The notes under the pieces: generated by a model
The model's input: the letters and a program-made list of their open reading frames with translations, nothing else
Database searches by the model: none
Told to the model about the DNA's origin: nothing
Assembly: GCA_028868375.1 (NCBI GenBank)
Contig: JAGWUP010000001.1
Location: 1 to 64,000, forward strand
Direction: 5' to 3'
Source: Elusimicrobiota bacterium
GTDB taxonomy: Bacteria; Elusimicrobiota; Elusimicrobia; UBA1565; UBA9628
DNA: 64,000 nucleotides
Part shown: piece by piece, positions 53,949 to 62,842 of the stretch
How the letters are laid out: each line of letters starts with the position of its first letter
Position numbering within the stretch: the stretch's first letter is position 1
Translations under genes and position numbers: made by a program

Positions 53949-54028
53949 TCAATTGCCGGCCGCGCCTCGTAGGACCTTCGACCCAAGCGCGGGGCCCTGC
54001 GCAAGCTGGCCAAGAGAGAAATAAAAAT

Positions 54029-55399
54029 CTAGCGCAGAGGCCGCAGTTCCGCGTCCCAGCCGGGGGCGCCGGAGCCGGCGGGGGCGCCGAGTCCCAGCAG
54101 GCGCCGGGCGCAACGCTCGCCGTCGAGGATGGTCTCCTCCATGAAGGAGTACTTCCAGGCGCCGTAGCGGCCGATGGACTCGACGCCGCGCCGGCGCAGG
54201 GCGGCCAGGATGCGCGCGAGCGCCGGGGTGCGAGCGAAGTCGTAGACGACGTAGCCGCAGCGAATCGGCAGCCAGAGCTTGGTCAGCAGCCTGTCGCCGC
54301 TCCTTAGGATGCCGCAGCGGCGCAGGCCGTCCAGCATGGCGTTCTCAAGCCGGACCAAGTCGACGGCCTCGCCGGCCGGCCTGGCCGCCTCGATATAGAT
54401 CGCGCCGGCGCCGGCCGGGGCGTTGGCCCGCGAGAAATTATGCGAGAAGCCGACGCGATAGAAGGGATAGCGCGCCTCCGGAAAGTAGACCCAGTGCTTG
54501 TCGGAAACGTCGCGGGCCACGCCGAGGTTGAGGTTGTAGACGGTATTCCAGCGCAGCCGGCCGCGCGCGGCGCGGACCTCGGAGGACAGCGGCCAGGCCA
54601 GGTCGACGAAGTCCGGCAGGGGAATCGTGTTGACCAGCCGCTTAAAGGACACCTCTCCCAAGCCCTCGACGACGGCGACGCGCTGGCGCAGGTCTATTTT
54701 TTGGACGGCGCAACCGACCTGGACCTGGCCGGGCCGCAGGCGGGCCAGAAAGGCGTCGGACAAGGCCTGGATGCCGCCTCGGCGCGGATAGCGGAAGGAG
54801 GAATTGTAGCCGAAGGCCTTTTTCTGCGCGCCCAGCGCTCCGCAGAGCACCTCGGCCGCGCTCGGCCGCGGCACGAAGCGCCCCTGCCACTCCGTCGTCA
54901 GCTTGGACAAGGGCAGCCGCCACAGCTTGCGGTTGTAGGGGAGCATGAAATGCCGCGAGATGCCCGGCCCGAACTGCCGCAGGCACCAGCTCTCGAAAGA
55001 CGGGTTGGCCGGCAGGCTTGGGCCGGGGCGATGGACGGTCCTTAAGAAGCCCGCCACGCAGTCCTCGACCACGCGCTCGGGAAGGCCGAAGGTGTTGGCC
55101 TGGAAGGGATAGGGCGTGTGGACGCCGTGGGAGTAGATGAAGCTGCGGCGCCGATGGCTGGCCACGTTGCGCCCCAGGAGATCCAGGATCAGCCGCTTGG
55201 CGCGCTCGTCGTGCAGGTGCAGCAGATGGCCGGTGTAATCGAACAGGAAGCCGTCCTGGGCGACGGTGCCGGCCGTGCCGCCCACCGAAGGATTTTTCTC
55301 GACGACCAGGGAGCTGACGCGGCCCAAGGCGTTGAGGTGGTAGGCCGTCGACAGGCCCGCCAGCCCGCCGCCCAAGATGAGGACGTCGGCCTTAGTCAT
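54029..55399 (-). CDS. FAD-dependent oxidoreductase (UDP-galactopyranose mutase/protoporphyrinogen oxidase-like)
   Basis: A 456-residue flavoprotein. The FAD motif is LILGGGLAGLSTAYHL, with the follow-on VEKNPSVGGTAG and DYTGHLLHLHD. MLPYNRKLWRLPLSKL and RYPRRGGIQALSDAF resemble mutase- and desaturase-like proteins found in polysaccharide loci. The mid-region YNLNLGVARDV and C-terminal SIGRYGAWKYSFMEETILDG complete the fold. Substrate is unknown; a nucleotide-sugar or lipid-linked sugar is plausible from neighbours. Its start overlaps the WecA/MraY-type gene by 8 bp. Confidence 0.82.
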   Translation of the reverse strand: MTKADVLILGGGLAGLSTAYHLNALGRVSSLVVEKNPSVGGTAGTVAQDGFLFDYTGHLLHLHDERAKRLILDLLGRNVASHRRRSFIYSHGVHTPYPFQANTFGLPERVVEDCVAGFLRTVHRPGPSLPANPSFESWCLRQFGPGISRHFMLPYNRKLWRLPLSKLTTEWQGRFVPRPSAAEVLCGALGAQKKAFGYNSSFRYPRRGGIQALSDAFLARLRPGQVQVGCAVQKIDLRQRVAVVEGLGEVSFKRLVNTIPLPDFVDLAWPLSSEVRAARGRLRWNTVYNLNLGVARDVSDKHWVYFPEARYPFYRVGFSHNFSRANAPAGAGAIYIEAARPAGEAVDLVRLENAMLDGLRRCGILRSGDRLLTKLWLPIRCGYVVYDFARTPALARILAALRRRGVESIGRYGAWKYSFMEETILDGERCARRLLGLGAPAGSGAPGWDAELRPLR

Positions 55400-56426
55400 G
55401 CATCACGATCTCCGCCAGGGCCTTGGACAGCAGCAGGATCTCGGCCAAGACCACGACGTAGACCCCCAGCGCCCACTTCCAGGTGAACTGGGTCACCAGG
55501 AAGGCGCAGAAGCCGAGGAAGATCGAGGCCGCCGCCGCCATGAGGATGATGGTCGAGCGCGGATAGCCGAGGCGCTCCAGGCGCAGGGCGAAGTGGTCCT
55601 TGGAGCCGAGGAAGGGGGACTGCCCCTTGCGCAAGCGCAGGACCATCACGAACAGGGTGTCGTACATGGGAACGAGCAGGATCAAGAGCGGGCAGTAGAC
55701 GCCCAGATTGTTGACGACGGTGTACTTGGTCCCCATCGCCAGGCCGGACAACAGGAAGCCCAGCAGCAGGCTGCCGGAATCCCCCATGAAGATCTTTCGC
55801 TTCTTGGAGAGGTTCCAAGGCAAGAACCCCAGCGCCGCGCCCGCCAAGGCGGAGGCGGCGATGTTGACGTAGAGCTCCTCGGAGGGCAGAGAGATCAGCA
55901 GGAAGGCCAGCGCGGCGATGGCGGCCTGGCTGGCGGCCAGCCCGTCCATGATGTCGATGATGTTGTAGGCATTGGTGATGCCGACGACCCAGAGCAAGGT
56001 CAGGGCCTGGGAGATGTAATCCGGCCGGATGAAGCGGATGCGCACGCCGAAATGGATCAACAGGATCGCCGCCGCGGCCTGGGCCGCGAACTTCTCCTTG
56101 AAGCCCAGCCCGTGGGGCTTGCGCAGGTCGTCGACGATGCCGCAGAAGAACACCAGCGTCCCCCCTAGAAGCAGGGCGCGCAAGGCGTGCAGCGTCCCGG
56201 TCGGGAAGCGCGTCCAATAGCGCGTCAGCAGCAGGGCCGCGGCGTAGCCCAGATAGATCGCCATTCCCCCCAAGGACGGAGTGGCGACCTTGTGGGTCTT
56301 GACCGAGGAGGAGGGCGCGTCCAGCCAGCCGAGGCGCAGGGCCAGGGCGCGCACCGCGGGGGTGGCCGCCCAGGTGACCGCCATGGCCACTCCAATCGCT
56401 TCTAAATAGACGCGCCAGGGCGCCAT
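55392..56426 (-). CDS. WecA/MraY-family polyprenyl-phosphate HexNAc-1-phosphate transferase
   Basis: A 344-residue membrane protein with about ten helices. Family motifs are present: KTHKVATPSLGG, FFCGIVDDLRK (metal Asp pair), NAYNIIDIMDGLAAS, FMGDSGSLLLGFLLSG and SKDHFALRLERLGY in the position of the substrate His loop. It should attach a HexNAc-1-phosphate to undecaprenyl phosphate, starting an envelope glycan. It resembles WecA/TagO rather than true MraY. It is the third gene of a leftward operon with a GT2 and a GT39-like protein. Confidence 0.92.
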   Translation of the reverse strand: MAPWRVYLEAIGVAMAVTWAATPAVRALALRLGWLDAPSSSVKTHKVATPSLGGMAIYLGYAAALLLTRYWTRFPTGTLHALRALLLGGTLVFFCGIVDDLRKPHGLGFKEKFAAQAAAAILLIHFGVRIRFIRPDYISQALTLLWVVGITNAYNIIDIMDGLAASQAAIAALAFLLISLPSEELYVNIAASALAGAALGFLPWNLSKKRKIFMGDSGSLLLGFLLSGLAMGTKYTVVNNLGVYCPLLILLVPMYDTLFVMVLRLRKGQSPFLGSKDHFALRLERLGYPRSTIILMAAAASIFLGFCAFLVTQFTWKWALGVYVVVLAEILLLSKALAEIVMHD

Positions 56427-58399
56427 CAGGACCCCGGTACGGCGTAGACGGAGCAGGCGGGCCCCTGGAACTCGGGCTTGACGCGCAGCAGGTCGTTCCA
56501 GTTGGCCGCGCCCCGAGCGCTCAGGGCGCCGACCGAGGAGCCCAGGCGCCGCAGCTCGCGGGGAACGTAGAGAACCTCGGCGAAGCCCTCCCGCGCCAGG
56601 CGCTTGGCCAGGGCCCGCGGATCGGCGGCAGCGTTGGCCCAGGCGATGAAGCCGTTCGGGGCCTGCAGGGACGTGACGACCTGTTCGCGCTCGAGATAAT
56701 AGCCGCGCTGCTCGCCCACGAGCAGGATTTTATCAGATCGCCTGGAATGCTCGGAGAGGTAGCGCGCGCAGGGATAATAGTCGAGGCGGGAGCCCAGGAA
56801 GGCGTCCCGGGCCTGGCCGCCCAGCAGCGCCGCGCCCGCGCCGTAGACCTGCAGCTCCACGAACAGGAACAGCAGGACATGGCAGGTGACGAACAGGGAG
56901 ACGGCGGAGCCCAGCAGCAGCCTGCCGCCGCCGCGCAGCCGGCGATACAGGGCGTGCAGGCCGACGGCCGCCAGCAGAGACAAGGCGGGGGCCAACGGCA
57001 ACAAGAAGCGCAGCACCACGCCCGTCGCGGCCCACAAGGCGAAGTAGGCCAGGCAAAACAGCGCCAGGCCCTTCAAGAAGCGGTTGCGCCAAGCCGCCCA
57101 GAAGGCCAGCGGCATCGACCAGAAGACGATGTCCCAGCCGAGGGTGCCCAATACGTCCATGCCGCCGCCGAAACGCGGATCGTTGGTCAAAAGCAGCTGC
57201 GGCAAGCGCGCCAGGCGCTGCCAGCTCCAGGCCCCGCGATACTCGATGAGGACGCTGAAATAGCTGCGCGCGACCTGGGCGTTCCAGCCGTGGCCGGACG
57301 GAAAGAGAGCCGTGAAGAAAGGAAAGAATGGATTGCCGGCCAGCAGGGCGTTCTTGATCAGCCAAGGCAGGAACAGGGCCGTCGAGACCGCGACGAGCAG
57401 CGCCGCGTCCCCGGCCCGGCGCCGGCGCTGTCCGGAGGGCGCCGCCAGCCAGCGCCCCAGCAGCCAGAGCCCCAGCAGCAGAGCCGGGATGCCGGCGTAG
57501 TACTTCGTGCCCAAGGCCAGGCCCAGGAACATCGCCGAAAGCGCCAGCCAGCCGCGATCCCCGGGACCGGCCGCGTCGAGCTGCCGCCAGCGCAGGAAGC
57601 AAAACACCGCCGCCGTGGTCCACAACATCGCCAGCGCCTCCACGTAAGCGATGCCGCACAATAGAAGGAAGGCGGTGTTGGAAACCAGCAGCAGGCAGGC
57701 CAAGAGCACCGCCGACAGGGGCGCCTCGCGGCGGCCCAGCTCGAACACCCACCAGGCCGACAGGGCCCCGGCCAGCCACATGAACATCTGGGCCAGCAGA
57801 TCGCTCTTGAGCAGCAGGGCCAGCGCGAACAGCATCTCACCGTTCTGCGGGAAATGGGCGTAGACCAGCGTGGGCACGGACGTAAAGCCGCGCGCGCGGA
57901 TGTAGGCTTGGGGCAGCTCGAGATGGTAGACCAGGGCGTCGTACTGATGCGGCGGCACGAAGGCGCACCATAGGCAGAGACCCAGCAAGCCCAGGACGGC
58001 CGCCGCGGCCAGGGGGCGCTCGCGCAGCAGGTTGCGGTTGGCCTTAAGGGAGGCCAGCGTCCGGCGCAGCTCGCCGGAGCCCGCCAGCCAAATGGCCCCG
58101 AGGACGCCCAAGGCCGCCGGCAGGGTCAGCCAATGGGCCGCGCACAGGGCGAAGCCGACCAAGCTCAGCGCCCCCAAGCCCAGGGTGGCGCCGGCCAGGG
58201 TCTTCTGCGACTCGCTGATGTCCTCGACGCCCAGCCAGCCGACCAAGACGCGCCCGGTTCCGGTCGACAAGACGAGGATCAGCGCCAGGCGCAGCAGGGC
58301 CAGCAGGCCGGCCCCGCAGGCCGCTCCGAAATAGCGGCCGAACATGAACGCCGCGTAGGCCAGGGTCGCCGCCGCCAGCAGACCCGGAACGACCGTCAT
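56426..58399 (-). CDS. GT39-like polytopic membrane glycosyltransferase
   Basis: A 657-residue protein with twelve or more hydrophobic helices and a soluble C-terminal domain (about 540-657). The first extracytoplasmic loop has the acidic motif HQYDALVYHLELPQAYI, like the D/E-containing catalytic loop of PMT/ArnT enzymes. Transfer of a sugar from polyprenyl phosphate to an envelope acceptor is inferred. It overlaps the GT2 gene upstream by 4 bp (ATGA), which could supply that lipid-linked donor. Confidence 0.85.
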   Translation of the reverse strand: MTVVPGLLAAATLAYAAFMFGRYFGAACGAGLLALLRLALILVLSTGTGRVLVGWLGVEDISESQKTLAGATLGLGALSLVGFALCAAHWLTLPAALGVLGAIWLAGSGELRRTLASLKANRNLLRERPLAAAAVLGLLGLCLWCAFVPPHQYDALVYHLELPQAYIRARGFTSVPTLVYAHFPQNGEMLFALALLLKSDLLAQMFMWLAGALSAWWVFELGRREAPLSAVLLACLLLVSNTAFLLLCGIAYVEALAMLWTTAAVFCFLRWRQLDAAGPGDRGWLALSAMFLGLALGTKYYAGIPALLLGLWLLGRWLAAPSGQRRRRAGDAALLVAVSTALFLPWLIKNALLAGNPFFPFFTALFPSGHGWNAQVARSYFSVLIEYRGAWSWQRLARLPQLLLTNDPRFGGGMDVLGTLGWDIVFWSMPLAFWAAWRNRFLKGLALFCLAYFALWAATGVVLRFLLPLAPALSLLAAVGLHALYRRLRGGGRLLLGSAVSLFVTCHVLLFLFVELQVYGAGAALLGGQARDAFLGSRLDYYPCARYLSEHSRRSDKILLVGEQRGYYLEREQVVTSLQAPNGFIAWANAAADPRALAKRLAREGFAEVLYVPRELRRLGSSVGALSARGAANWNDLLRVKPEFQGPACSVYAVPGS

Positions 58400-59145
58400 C
58401 GAGCCGGCGGCGCCTTCGGCGTCAGCAACTCAAAGCGCGCCAGCCCGGCCCTCTGCAGGGCGTACTGCCCCAAGGTCGCCAGGGCCGACAGCCCGTAGAC
58501 GCAGCTGCGCCGAAAGTCGATGGAGGAGGCCTCCGCGAAATAGCGCGCGGCCACCGGGACGTCGCCCAGCTTGAAGCGCATGGCCGCGGCCTGGATCAGC
58601 ATCTGCTGGTCGAAGACGAAATCGTCGCTGTTGAGCTCCCAGGGGATCGTCTCCAGCAGCCGCCGGGAGTAGGCGCGCAGCCCGGAATGCCACTCCCCCA
58701 GATTCTGCCCGGTGACGGAGTTCTCGAAGATCGTCAAGGCGCGGTTGAAGAAGTACTTATAGACCGGCATGCCGCCTTCCAAAGCCTCCCAGCGCGTGCG
58801 GATGCGGTTGCCGCAGACGAAATCGCAGATGCCGTTCGCGATCAAGGCGCTCATGACCGGGGCCAGCCTGGCGTCGTACTGGTAGTCCGGGTGGATCATG
58901 ATCACGATCTCCGCTCCCCGCTTCAAGGCCTCGCGGTAGCAGGTCTTTTGGTTGCCGCCGTAGCCCCTGTTGCGCTCGTGCACGATCGTCGTCAGGCCCA
59001 GGCGGCGCGACAATGCGGCGGTGCCGTCCCTGGAGCAATCGTCGACCAGGATGATCTCGTCGACGGCGCCCTCCGGGATGTCGCGGATGGTCTTTTCCAG
59101 CGTCCTCTCGGCGTTGTAGGCCGGCAGCACGGCGATGACCTTCAT
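58396..59145 (-). CDS. GT2 glycosyltransferase, polyprenyl-phosphate sugar synthase type
   Basis: A 249-residue GT-A enzyme. It has AVLPAYNAERTLEKTI, EIILVDDCSRDGTAALSRR and the metal-site region VIMIHPDYQYDARL; NSVTGQNLGEWHSGLRAYS is typical of DPM1-like relatives. It probably makes a polyprenyl-phosphate sugar from a nucleotide sugar for the adjacent GT39-like protein. It starts 8 bp after TATACT and heads the operon; divergent from the gene at 59243. Confidence 0.92.
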   Translation of the reverse strand: MKVIAVLPAYNAERTLEKTIRDIPEGAVDEIILVDDCSRDGTAALSRRLGLTTIVHERNRGYGGNQKTCYREALKRGAEIVIMIHPDYQYDARLAPVMSALIANGICDFVCGNRIRTRWEALEGGMPVYKYFFNRALTIFENSVTGQNLGEWHSGLRAYSRRLLETIPWELNSDDFVFDQQMLIQAAAMRFKLGDVPVAARYFAEASSIDFRRSCVYGLSALATLGQYALQRAGLARFELLTPKAPPAR

Positions 59146-59153
59146 CGGACGAA

Positions 59154-59159
59154 AGTATA
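59154..59159 (-). promoter_or_regulatory. -10 of a near-leaderless promoter (GT2 operon)
   Basis: TATACT on the minus strand, 8 bp before ATG 59145. Confidence 0.5.
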
Positions 59160-59230
59160 CTACTGAGTTGCGTCAAAAGAACAGGACGCCCGGCGCTCGG
59201 ATTCTCGGTCTGCCGCGTCTCCCTGAATTG

Positions 59231-59236
59231 TATCCT
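59231..59236 (+). promoter_or_regulatory. Possible -10 of a leaderless promoter (membrane transferase at 59243)
   Basis: TATCCT, ending 6 bp before ATG 59243. It is a weaker hexamer than the others, supported mainly by the recurrent spacing. Confidence 0.35.
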
Positions 59237-59242
59237 TCCTTA

Positions 59243-60484
59243 ATGATCGAGCGGCTGACCCGCCGGCGCTGGCCATGGCTGCTCCTGGCCCTGCTCGTCC
59301 GGGTGGCCTTCGCCCTGAAGCTCGGGGACCGCCAATGCCAGATCGACGAGCTGGGCTACCGGGCGACCGCCTTGCAATTGGCCGCCACCGGCCTGCTGGG
59401 CTCGGCCGGCCACGCCACCACGGGACCGCCCGTGCCGGCCGCCTTCTTCGCCGCCTGCTTCCAGCTTGGGCCGAGGCTGCTCTGGCCGAGGCTGGCCCAG
59501 GCCTTCGTCGGGGTTTGGGTGGCGTTCGCGATCGGAGGGATGACCGAGGAGCTTTCCGGCTCCAGGCTGGCCGGCCGCCTGGCCTTGATCGTCGCCGCCG
59601 TCTATCCCTTCTTCATCTATTACGGCGGGATGGTCCTCTCCGAAACCCTCGACCTGGCGCTGCTTATTCCGGGGCTCTGGTGGCTCTGCTCGTCGCTGGG
59701 CGCCGGGACCGGGGCCGGGGCCGGGCGGGCGGCCGCGGCGGGCCTGATGCTGTCCTTGGCGGGATTGTGCCGCAGCGAGGGCGTCTTCATCGCCGCCGGC
59801 ATCTGGGCGGCCGCGACGATCGCCTGCGCCGCGGGGCGCTGGCGCGCCCGCGCCTGGCTGTTCGCTCTGGCCTGCTGGCTATTGCCGCTGCTGCTCTGGT
59901 GCGCGCGCAATCGGGCCCAACTGGGGGCCTTCACGCTCGACACCCACGCCGGAATCACCCTCCTGCACGGAAGCGAGTTTCTCGAGCTCAACCAAGTCGA
60001 CACCAGCCTCGCCCAAGAGGCGATCGAGCGCAGCCCCTTCTACGCGCGCGCCAGGCATCTGCCTGCGGCGCAGCTCAACCGCGCGCTGCTCAGGCAAGCC
60101 GGGCGCTTCATGCTCGATCATCCCGGCCTGACGCTGCGGCAATGGGCCTACAAGCTGCTGCAGTTCTGGCGCTTCTATCCGCGCCTCGACAAGGTCTACG
60201 CGCGCTCGCCCTATAACCGCCCCGCGGCCGGCTACCCGCGCTGGTCCTTGGTCGCCATAAGCCTACTCTTCGAGCCTTGGCTGATCCTGGGCGGGCTTTG
60301 GGGACTCTGGCGGCTGCGCCGCCGCTGGACGGCCCTCTTTCCGCTCTATCTCTGGGTGCTCGGCACCACGGCGATCCACGTCGTCAGCGTCTCGCAGATG
60401 CGCTACCGGCTGCCGATCATGCCCGCGCTGATCCTGGGAGCCGCCGCGGCCTTGGCGGCGCGGCTGGAACGCCGGCCGTCATGA
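59243..60484 (+). CDS. GT39-like polytopic membrane glycosyltransferase
   Basis: A 413-residue membrane protein with about ten helices. The loop after the first helix carries the acidic motif QIDELGYRATAL, in the place of the catalytic D/E of GT-C enzymes, and a later conserved-type segment is SVSQMRYRLPIMPALI. A role in glycan or lipid glycosylation is inferred. The frame is open from 59135, but ATG 59243 has the recurrent promoter spacing and gives a normal N-terminal helix. Its last codons (RRPS and stop) lie within the REP-like repeat. Confidence 0.82.
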   Translation: MIERLTRRRWPWLLLALLVRVAFALKLGDRQCQIDELGYRATALQLAATGLLGSAGHATTGPPVPAAFFAACFQLGPRLLWPRLAQAFVGVWVAFAIGGMTEELSGSRLAGRLALIVAAVYPFFIYYGGMVLSETLDLALLIPGLWWLCSSLGAGTGAGAGRAAAAGLMLSLAGLCRSEGVFIAAGIWAAATIACAAGRWRARAWLFALACWLLPLLLWCARNRAQLGAFTLDTHAGITLLHGSEFLELNQVDTSLAQEAIERSPFYARARHLPAAQLNRALLRQAGRFMLDHPGLTLRQWAYKLLQFWRFYPRLDKVYARSPYNRPAAGYPRWSLVAISLLFEPWLILGGLWGLWRLRRRWTALFPLYLWVLGTTAIHVVSVSQMRYRLPIMPALILGAAAALAARLERRPS

Positions 60485-60536
60485 CCTAACGCACCTTCCC
60501 TATCCGGTCAGACGCAAGCCGGCTACGCCGGCTTAG
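60470..60536 (-). repeat. REP-like repeat, copy 2, joining two convergent stop codons
   Basis: This 67-bp repeat matches 19471-19537 in the opposite orientation. Read on the minus strand it starts CTAAGCCGGCGTAGCCGGCT, where TAA is the stop codon of the GT2 gene. The hairpin 60516-60534 has an 8-bp stem and TAC loop. The other end supplies the last codons and TGA of the convergent membrane transferase gene. It probably terminates both transcripts. Confidence 0.78.
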
Positions 60537-61261
60537 TCGAAGAAGCGGCAGCGCAGGATCGCTAGCAGGACGCGCCAGCCGTCGCGCCAGAAGCGGATCT
60601 TCTTGCCCTCGGCCCGGGAGCGCGCTTTGTATGAAACCGGCAGCTCCATGATGCGCCAGCCGCGCTTGGCGACCTTGGCCGACAACTCCCAGTCGTAATC
60701 GAAGACGTCTGCGCGCAAGATGAGGCCCCGCAGGCACTTGGAGCGGAACAGCTTGAACATCGTGGCCCCGTCGGTCAGCGAGGTCCCGTAGAGGGCGTTG
60801 AACAGCTTCGTGTAAAAAACCCCGCCGAAATTGACGAGCAGCCCGTAGAAACGCTCCGGGCCGCCGAAGCGCCTGAATTGCCAGCGCTGCGGAGAGCGCA
60901 GGGTGCGGGAGCCGAAGACGACGTCCGCCTCGCCGCTGGCCAGGGGAGAGAGCAGGCGCCGGTAGTCCGCCACCGAATACTCCAGGTCGGCGTCCTGGAC
61001 CGCGACGACGTCGCCGGAAACCTCCGACAAGCCGCGCCGGACCGCGGCCCCCTTGCCGCGCGGCGCCTCCTCGTGAATGACGCGCACCCCGGGCTTGCCA
61101 ACGTAGCCGTCCACGATCCGCTCCGAGCCGTCCGTCGAGCCGCTTTCTACGATGACGATCTCCTTGTCGAAGCCGGGCAGGTCCAAGGCGAGCAACTGGT
61201 CGAGCAGCGGCCCGACGGTGGCGCGCTCGTTATAGACCGGAACGATCAGCGAGAGCCTCAA
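60533..61261 (-). CDS. GT2 glycosyltransferase, DPM1-like
   Basis: A 242-residue GT-A enzyme. It has LIVPVYNERATVGPLLDQL, IVIVESGSTDGSERIV, APRGKGAAVRRGL and the metal-binding VAVQDADLEYSVADY; VVFGSRTLRS follows. There are no membrane helices. It probably transfers a sugar to a polyprenyl-phosphate or glycan acceptor. It is the last gene of the heptose operon (overlap of 4 bp with gmhA), so a heptose donor is a reasonable guess. Confidence 0.9.
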   Translation of the reverse strand: MRLSLIVPVYNERATVGPLLDQLLALDLPGFDKEIVIVESGSTDGSERIVDGYVGKPGVRVIHEEAPRGKGAAVRRGLSEVSGDVVAVQDADLEYSVADYRRLLSPLASGEADVVFGSRTLRSPQRWQFRRFGGPERFYGLLVNFGGVFYTKLFNALYGTSLTDGATMFKLFRSKCLRGLILRADVFDYDWELSAKVAKRGWRIMELPVSYKARSRAEGKKIRFWRDGWRVLLAILRCRFFD

Positions 61262-61884
61262 GGGACGCGCCGCTGCTTGAGCCAGAACGTCACGATGTGG
61301 CCGATCGCCATGTGCGCGTCCTCGATGATCCCGTACTGGTCCGAGGAGACGAGGACATGGAAGTCGACCGCGCGCTTGAGGGCGCCGCCGTCAAAGCCCA
61401 GCAGGGCCGCGGTCGTCGCCCCCGCTTTCCTCGCCGCCTCGGCGGCCGCGAGGAGATTGGGGGAGTTGCCGCTGCCGCTGACGAGCACGACCAGGTCGCC
61501 GCGCTCCGCCAAGGCCTCCAGTTGATGGGAGAAGACGCTCCTAAAGCCCAGGTCGTTGGCGATCGCCGTCAGCGTGGCGGCGTTGTCGTTGAGGCAGACG
61601 CACTTGATCCGCCGCCGTCCCTTGACGTGGGAGGTTTTCGACAGGTCGCAGGCCAGATGCGACGCCGTCGCGGCCGAGCCGCCGTTGCCGACGACCCAGA
61701 TCGTCCGCCCCTGGCGCTCGCAGCGCCGCGCCTCCAAGGCCAGCCGCTTAACGGCGGCCAGATCGAGGCCGTCCCAGGCCGACAGCGTCCGCTCCCGATA
61801 CCAACGCGCGAATCGCGCGGCGTCCAATCCTCCGGGGCCGGTGACATGGAGACGGCCCGGTTCGGTTCCTTTAATGGCTGACAT
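61258..61884 (-). CDS. gmhA: Sedoheptulose-7-phosphate isomerase-like SIS protein
   Basis: A 208-residue SIS-domain isomerase. The fold motifs are VVGNGGSAATASHLACDL and LVSGSGNSPNLLAAAEAA, and the C-terminal EDAHMAIGHIVTFWL with its Glu and His is typical of GmhA. It should convert sedoheptulose-7-P to D-glycero-D-manno-heptose-7-P. It overlaps hddA by 14 bp. The neighbours complete the manno-heptose activation path. Confidence 0.92.
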   Translation of the reverse strand: MSAIKGTEPGRLHVTGPGGLDAARFARWYRERTLSAWDGLDLAAVKRLALEARRCERQGRTIWVVGNGGSAATASHLACDLSKTSHVKGRRRIKCVCLNDNAATLTAIANDLGFRSVFSHQLEALAERGDLVVLVSGSGNSPNLLAAAEAARKAGATTAALLGFDGGALKRAVDFHVLVSSDQYGIIEDAHMAIGHIVTFWLKQRRVP

Positions 61885-62842
61885 GGATGATCTTTGAGCC
61901 CTCCTGCTCGAAACGGAAAGGTATCTCGCGCCAGCCGCCCAGGGCCGCGCGCACGGCCGCGCGCTTGCCGGGAGCGACGAAGATAAGCAGAAACCCCCCT
62001 CCGCCCGCGCCCAGGATCTTTCCTCCTGCGGCGCCGGCCCGTCGCGCCGCGCGGTAGGCGGAGTCGATCGTTCCGTTGGAGATGCCGGAGGAGACGCTCT
62101 TCTTGGCCAGCCAGGCCTCGTGCAGCAGCCCGCCGATGGAATCGACGCGCCCCCCTTGCAGCGCGCCGCGCGCTTCCTCGGCTAAGTCCCGCAGGCGCGC
62201 CATCGCCGCCGCCTTGTGCGAGAGGCCGGAGCGGAAGCGCCGCAGCAGGGGGCCGGCGCGCCGCCGCACCCCGGTATAGAGCAGCAGCAGGCGCTCCCGC
62301 AGCCGGGACAGGGTCCCCTCCGGAACGATCAGCGGGTCGACGCGGACCGACTCGTCCCCCAGAAATTCGATGAAGCGGAATCCCCCGTAGGCGGCGATGT
62401 ACTGGTCCTGCTTGCCGATGGGCTCTCCCAAACGCCCCAGCTCGACCTCGCAGGCCTCCCGCGCAAGCTGCTCCGCCGAGACGTACTCTCCCTTGTAGGC
62501 GTGCAGGGCGTGCAGCACGCCGACCGTGAAGCTGGATGAGGAGCCCAAGCCGGTGCCGCCGACGACGTCCGCCATCGAGGTGATCTCCAGGCCCTTGGTC
62601 AGGCCGGTCAGCTTGAGGCACTCGCGCAGGATCGGGTGGCGGATGGCGCCGACCGAGCGGACCAGTTCCGTTCGCGAATACTTAAGGATGATCGAGTCGT
62701 CGAAGTACTTGTTGACCGTCACGTACATGTACTTGTCGATCGCCGTCGAGACGACGGCCCCTGGCGAGCGGCGGTAATAGGCGGGCAGGTCGGTGCCTCC
62801 GCCGGCCAGGGAGATCCGGAAGGGAGTGCGGGAGATGATCAC
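61871..62842 (-). CDS. hddA: D-glycero-D-manno-heptose-7-phosphate 1-kinase (GHMP family)
   Basis: A 323-residue GHMP kinase. It begins ISRTPFRISLAGGGTDLPAY, has the ATP loop ADVVGGTGLGSSSSFTVGVL and the third GHMP motif KILGAGGGGFLLIFV. These, with GKQDQYIAAYGG, are typical of HddA. It should phosphorylate heptose-7-P at C1, producing the bisphosphate. The GTG start overlaps the hddC stop as GTGA. Confidence 0.93.
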   Translation of the reverse strand: MIISRTPFRISLAGGGTDLPAYYRRSPGAVVSTAIDKYMYVTVNKYFDDSIILKYSRTELVRSVGAIRHPILRECLKLTGLTKGLEITSMADVVGGTGLGSSSSFTVGVLHALHAYKGEYVSAEQLAREACEVELGRLGEPIGKQDQYIAAYGGFRFIEFLGDESVRVDPLIVPEGTLSRLRERLLLLYTGVRRRAGPLLRRFRSGLSHKAAAMARLRDLAEEARGALQGGRVDSIGGLLHEAWLAKKSVSSGISNGTIDSAYRAARRAGAAGGKILGAGGGGFLLIFVAPGKRAAVRAALGGWREIPFRFEQEGSKIIHVSH